Below are positions 61,945 through 64,000 of a stretch of DNA of 64,000 bases, piece by piece. The notes under the pieces are model-generated. The model did not search any database and was not told the origin of the DNA. It saw nothing but the letters and a program-made list of their open reading frames with translations. Location: positions 4,402,001 to 4,466,000 of the forward strand of contig NZ_QASA01000001.1 of assembly GCF_003340495.1 (NCBI RefSeq). The letters run 5' to 3'. Numbering within the stretch: the first letter of the stretch is position 1; each line of letters starts with the position of its first letter. The stretch is from Adhaeribacter pallidiroseus (GTDB taxonomy: Bacteria; Bacteroidota; Bacteroidia; Cytophagales; Hymenobacteraceae). Made by a program: the position numbers and the translations under genes.

Positions 61945-62125
61945 TTTTAAGATTATTTACTAGTAATATAATTTGTTTATTGTCAGATATTTAAAGACTC
62001 ATTCCGGACACTGAGCTTATTTTTAGAACAAGAGCGGTGTAAACTGTAATAGATAGTTTCGCCAGTTGCTCCAAGTCTGCCCTCCATGGGATAGCAATTT
62101 GGGATCTTTCACCCCTCCTTACTAA

Positions 62126-63289
62126 CTACTTGGCCGGAGCTTCCACCCCTGAAAACTGGAGCACCATCTGCGGCAGGCGCTCGCCTTTAAATTCAATCTG
62201 CGATAGCTCCGTATTAAATTGCTTTATTTCATCAGAGGTAAACCGTACCGCATCGGCACCATTATTCTCCAACATGTGGGCCATCTGGGTGGTACCTGGG
62301 ATAGGCACAATCCATGGCTTTTGCGCTAGCAGCCAGGCCAATGCTATTTGCGCAGGAGTGGCTTCTTTCTGGGTTCCCCACTTTTTAATCAAATCTACCA
62401 ACACCAGGTTGCTAGGTAAGTTCTCTGGTGAGAAGCGGGACTCTGCCCCGCGAATATCACCGGGAGCAAAACGGGTATTGGCGTCGATGGCTCCGGTTAA
62501 GAAACCTACTCCCAGCGGACTCCATGGCACGAAGCCAATGCCAAGTTCCTCACAAAGCGGAATAACTGCTTCTTCTGGTCCGCGCCAGATAAGGGAATAT
62601 TCATTCTGAATAGCCGTAACCGGGTGAATGGCATGGGCGCGTCTTACGGTTTGCAGTCCGGGTTCAGAAAGCCCATAATGCAATACTTTTCCGGCAGTAA
62701 TAAGGTCTTTAATAGCACCCACCACATCTTCAATCGGTACGGCCGGATCTACCCGGTGCTGATACAACAAATCAACCCGATCAGTGCGTAAACGTTTCAA
62801 CATGCCCTCTACTACTACCTTGATGTGGTCGGGACGACTATTCAAACCCGGGAGGCGTTGCCCGGTATTTTGATCTATATTCCAGCCAAACTTGGTTTCA
62901 ATAACAACTTTATTACGAATAGGTACTAACGCTTCACCCAAGATGCGTTCTACCTCAAAAGGACCATATGCCTCCGCCGCATCGAATAGGGTAACGCCAT
63001 GATCGTAAGCAGTCCGAATGATGTGGTGCATTTCAGGTCGGGAAGGAACCTCAGTGGTATACTTACGGCTCATATTCTGCACCCCCAGGCCGATATTAGA
63101 AACTTCTAAATTACCCAGTTTTCGGCGGGTGGTTACTATTTCCTTCGATGAACTGTTAGCACTGGTTGCACTCGCAGCTGTTTTACAAGCGGTAGGTAAC
63201 ATGGCTCCACCGGCGAGAACTAACCCGGTTTTGAAAAAGTCTCGACGGTTAAAAATAGTACCTGTTTTTTTATTGGTTATAGTTTCCAT
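62126..63289 (-). CDS. Tat-exported aldo/keto reductase
   Basis: About 387 residues; the start at 63289 gives the twin-arginine leader FNRRDFFKTGLVLAGGAMLP. The AKR barrel has the catalytic Asp-Tyr in LFDAAEAYGPFEVERIL near residue 105, Lys in VIETKFGWN near residue 135, and His in LLYQHRVDP near residue 180; the NADP-phosphate site is in [14 protein letters not shown] near residue 345. All four catalytic residues are present. Export of an NADPH-dependent enzyme is unusual. It is paralogous to the next gene. Confidence 0.92.
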   Translation of the reverse strand: METITNKKTGTIFNRRDFFKTGLVLAGGAMLPTACKTAASATSANSSSKEIVTTRRKLGNLEVSNIGLGVQNMSRKYTTEVPSRPEMHHIIRTAYDHGVTLFDAAEAYGPFEVERILGEALVPIRNKVVIETKFGWNIDQNTGQRLPGLNSRPDHIKVVVEGMLKRLRTDRVDLLYQHRVDPAVPIEDVVGAIKDLITAGKVLHYGLSEPGLQTVRRAHAIHPVTAIQNEYSLIWRGPEEAVIPLCEELGIGFVPWSPLGVGFLTGAIDANTRFAPGDIRGAESRFSPENLPSNLVLVDLIKKWGTQKEATPAQIALAWLLAQKPWIVPIPGTTQMAHMLENNGADAVRFTSDEIKQFNTELSQIEFKGERLPQMVLQFSGVEAPAK

Positions 63290-63354
63290 AGTTGCTATTG
63301 TCTTACTAATTGACAAGGTACTTTGAAGGAGTTATTGCTTCTGTTTTGGCAAGA

Positions 63355-64000
<646 letters not shown>

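Overview
The window comes from a Bacteroidota chromosome, most likely a member of the Cytophagales / Hymenobacteraceae (Adhaeribacter, Pontibacter and Rufibacter-like gene content). Reasons: AT-rich spacers; two promoters with the TTG-20-TAnnTTTG layout used by this phylum; Tat leaders of the type NRRDFLK; the order rpsU / tyrosine recombinase / hpf; a phosphosulfolactate synthase; single-domain response regulators; and an ECF sigma factor followed by a one-pass membrane / beta-barrel partner. The species call is inference; the phylum is well supported.

Layout. 1-15.8 kb is nearly all on the minus strand: uvrB (cut by the left edge), a decayed outer-membrane protein gene, two small lipoproteins, an ECF sigma factor with a frameshifted partner, aroE, a DedA protein, comA, a TPR protein, and a four-gene exopolysaccharide operon (export lipoprotein, tyrosine autokinase, PHP-type phosphatase, epimerase/dehydratase). 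16-30 kb holds housekeeping genes: acyl-CoA dehydrogenase, rpsU-xer-hpf, metK, PAP2, GNAT, an S9 peptidase, penicillin acylase, a cyclase-like protein and tRNA-Arg(CCU).

30.4-46.9 kb mixes esterases and signalling genes. A Nudix-derived regulator with a broken catalytic box sits among secreted serine hydrolases. Further right come an RsbQ-like hydrolase paired with a PAS protein, a frameshifted GAF protein, and a response regulator cotranscribed with a kinase-like protein. Both kinase-like proteins end after the phospho-accepting His helices and have no ATPase domain.

47-55.6 kb is an AT-rich accessory island: a 5'-truncated HUH replication gene with a zinc-ribbon neighbour, an ATPase + DUF4435 pair that matches the PARIS (AriA/AriB) anti-phage layout, a repressor + Mrr-like nuclease operon, and a divergent replication operon ending in a primase-helicase followed by GTGAG/CTCAC repeats that look like an origin. 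No integrase or structural phage gene is present, so this is either a decayed island or a satellite-type element with part missing.

55.7-64 kb is a one-direction set of redox genes: molybdenum hydroxylase subunits, cupin, carboxymuconolactone-decarboxylase-like protein, flavodoxin, two NTF2-like paralogs and two aldo/keto reductases, most with export signals. Three genes (near 2.05, 5.41 and 43.32 kb) are each broken by what looks like one missing base in or next to a short run, so assembly error should be considered before calling them true pseudogenes.
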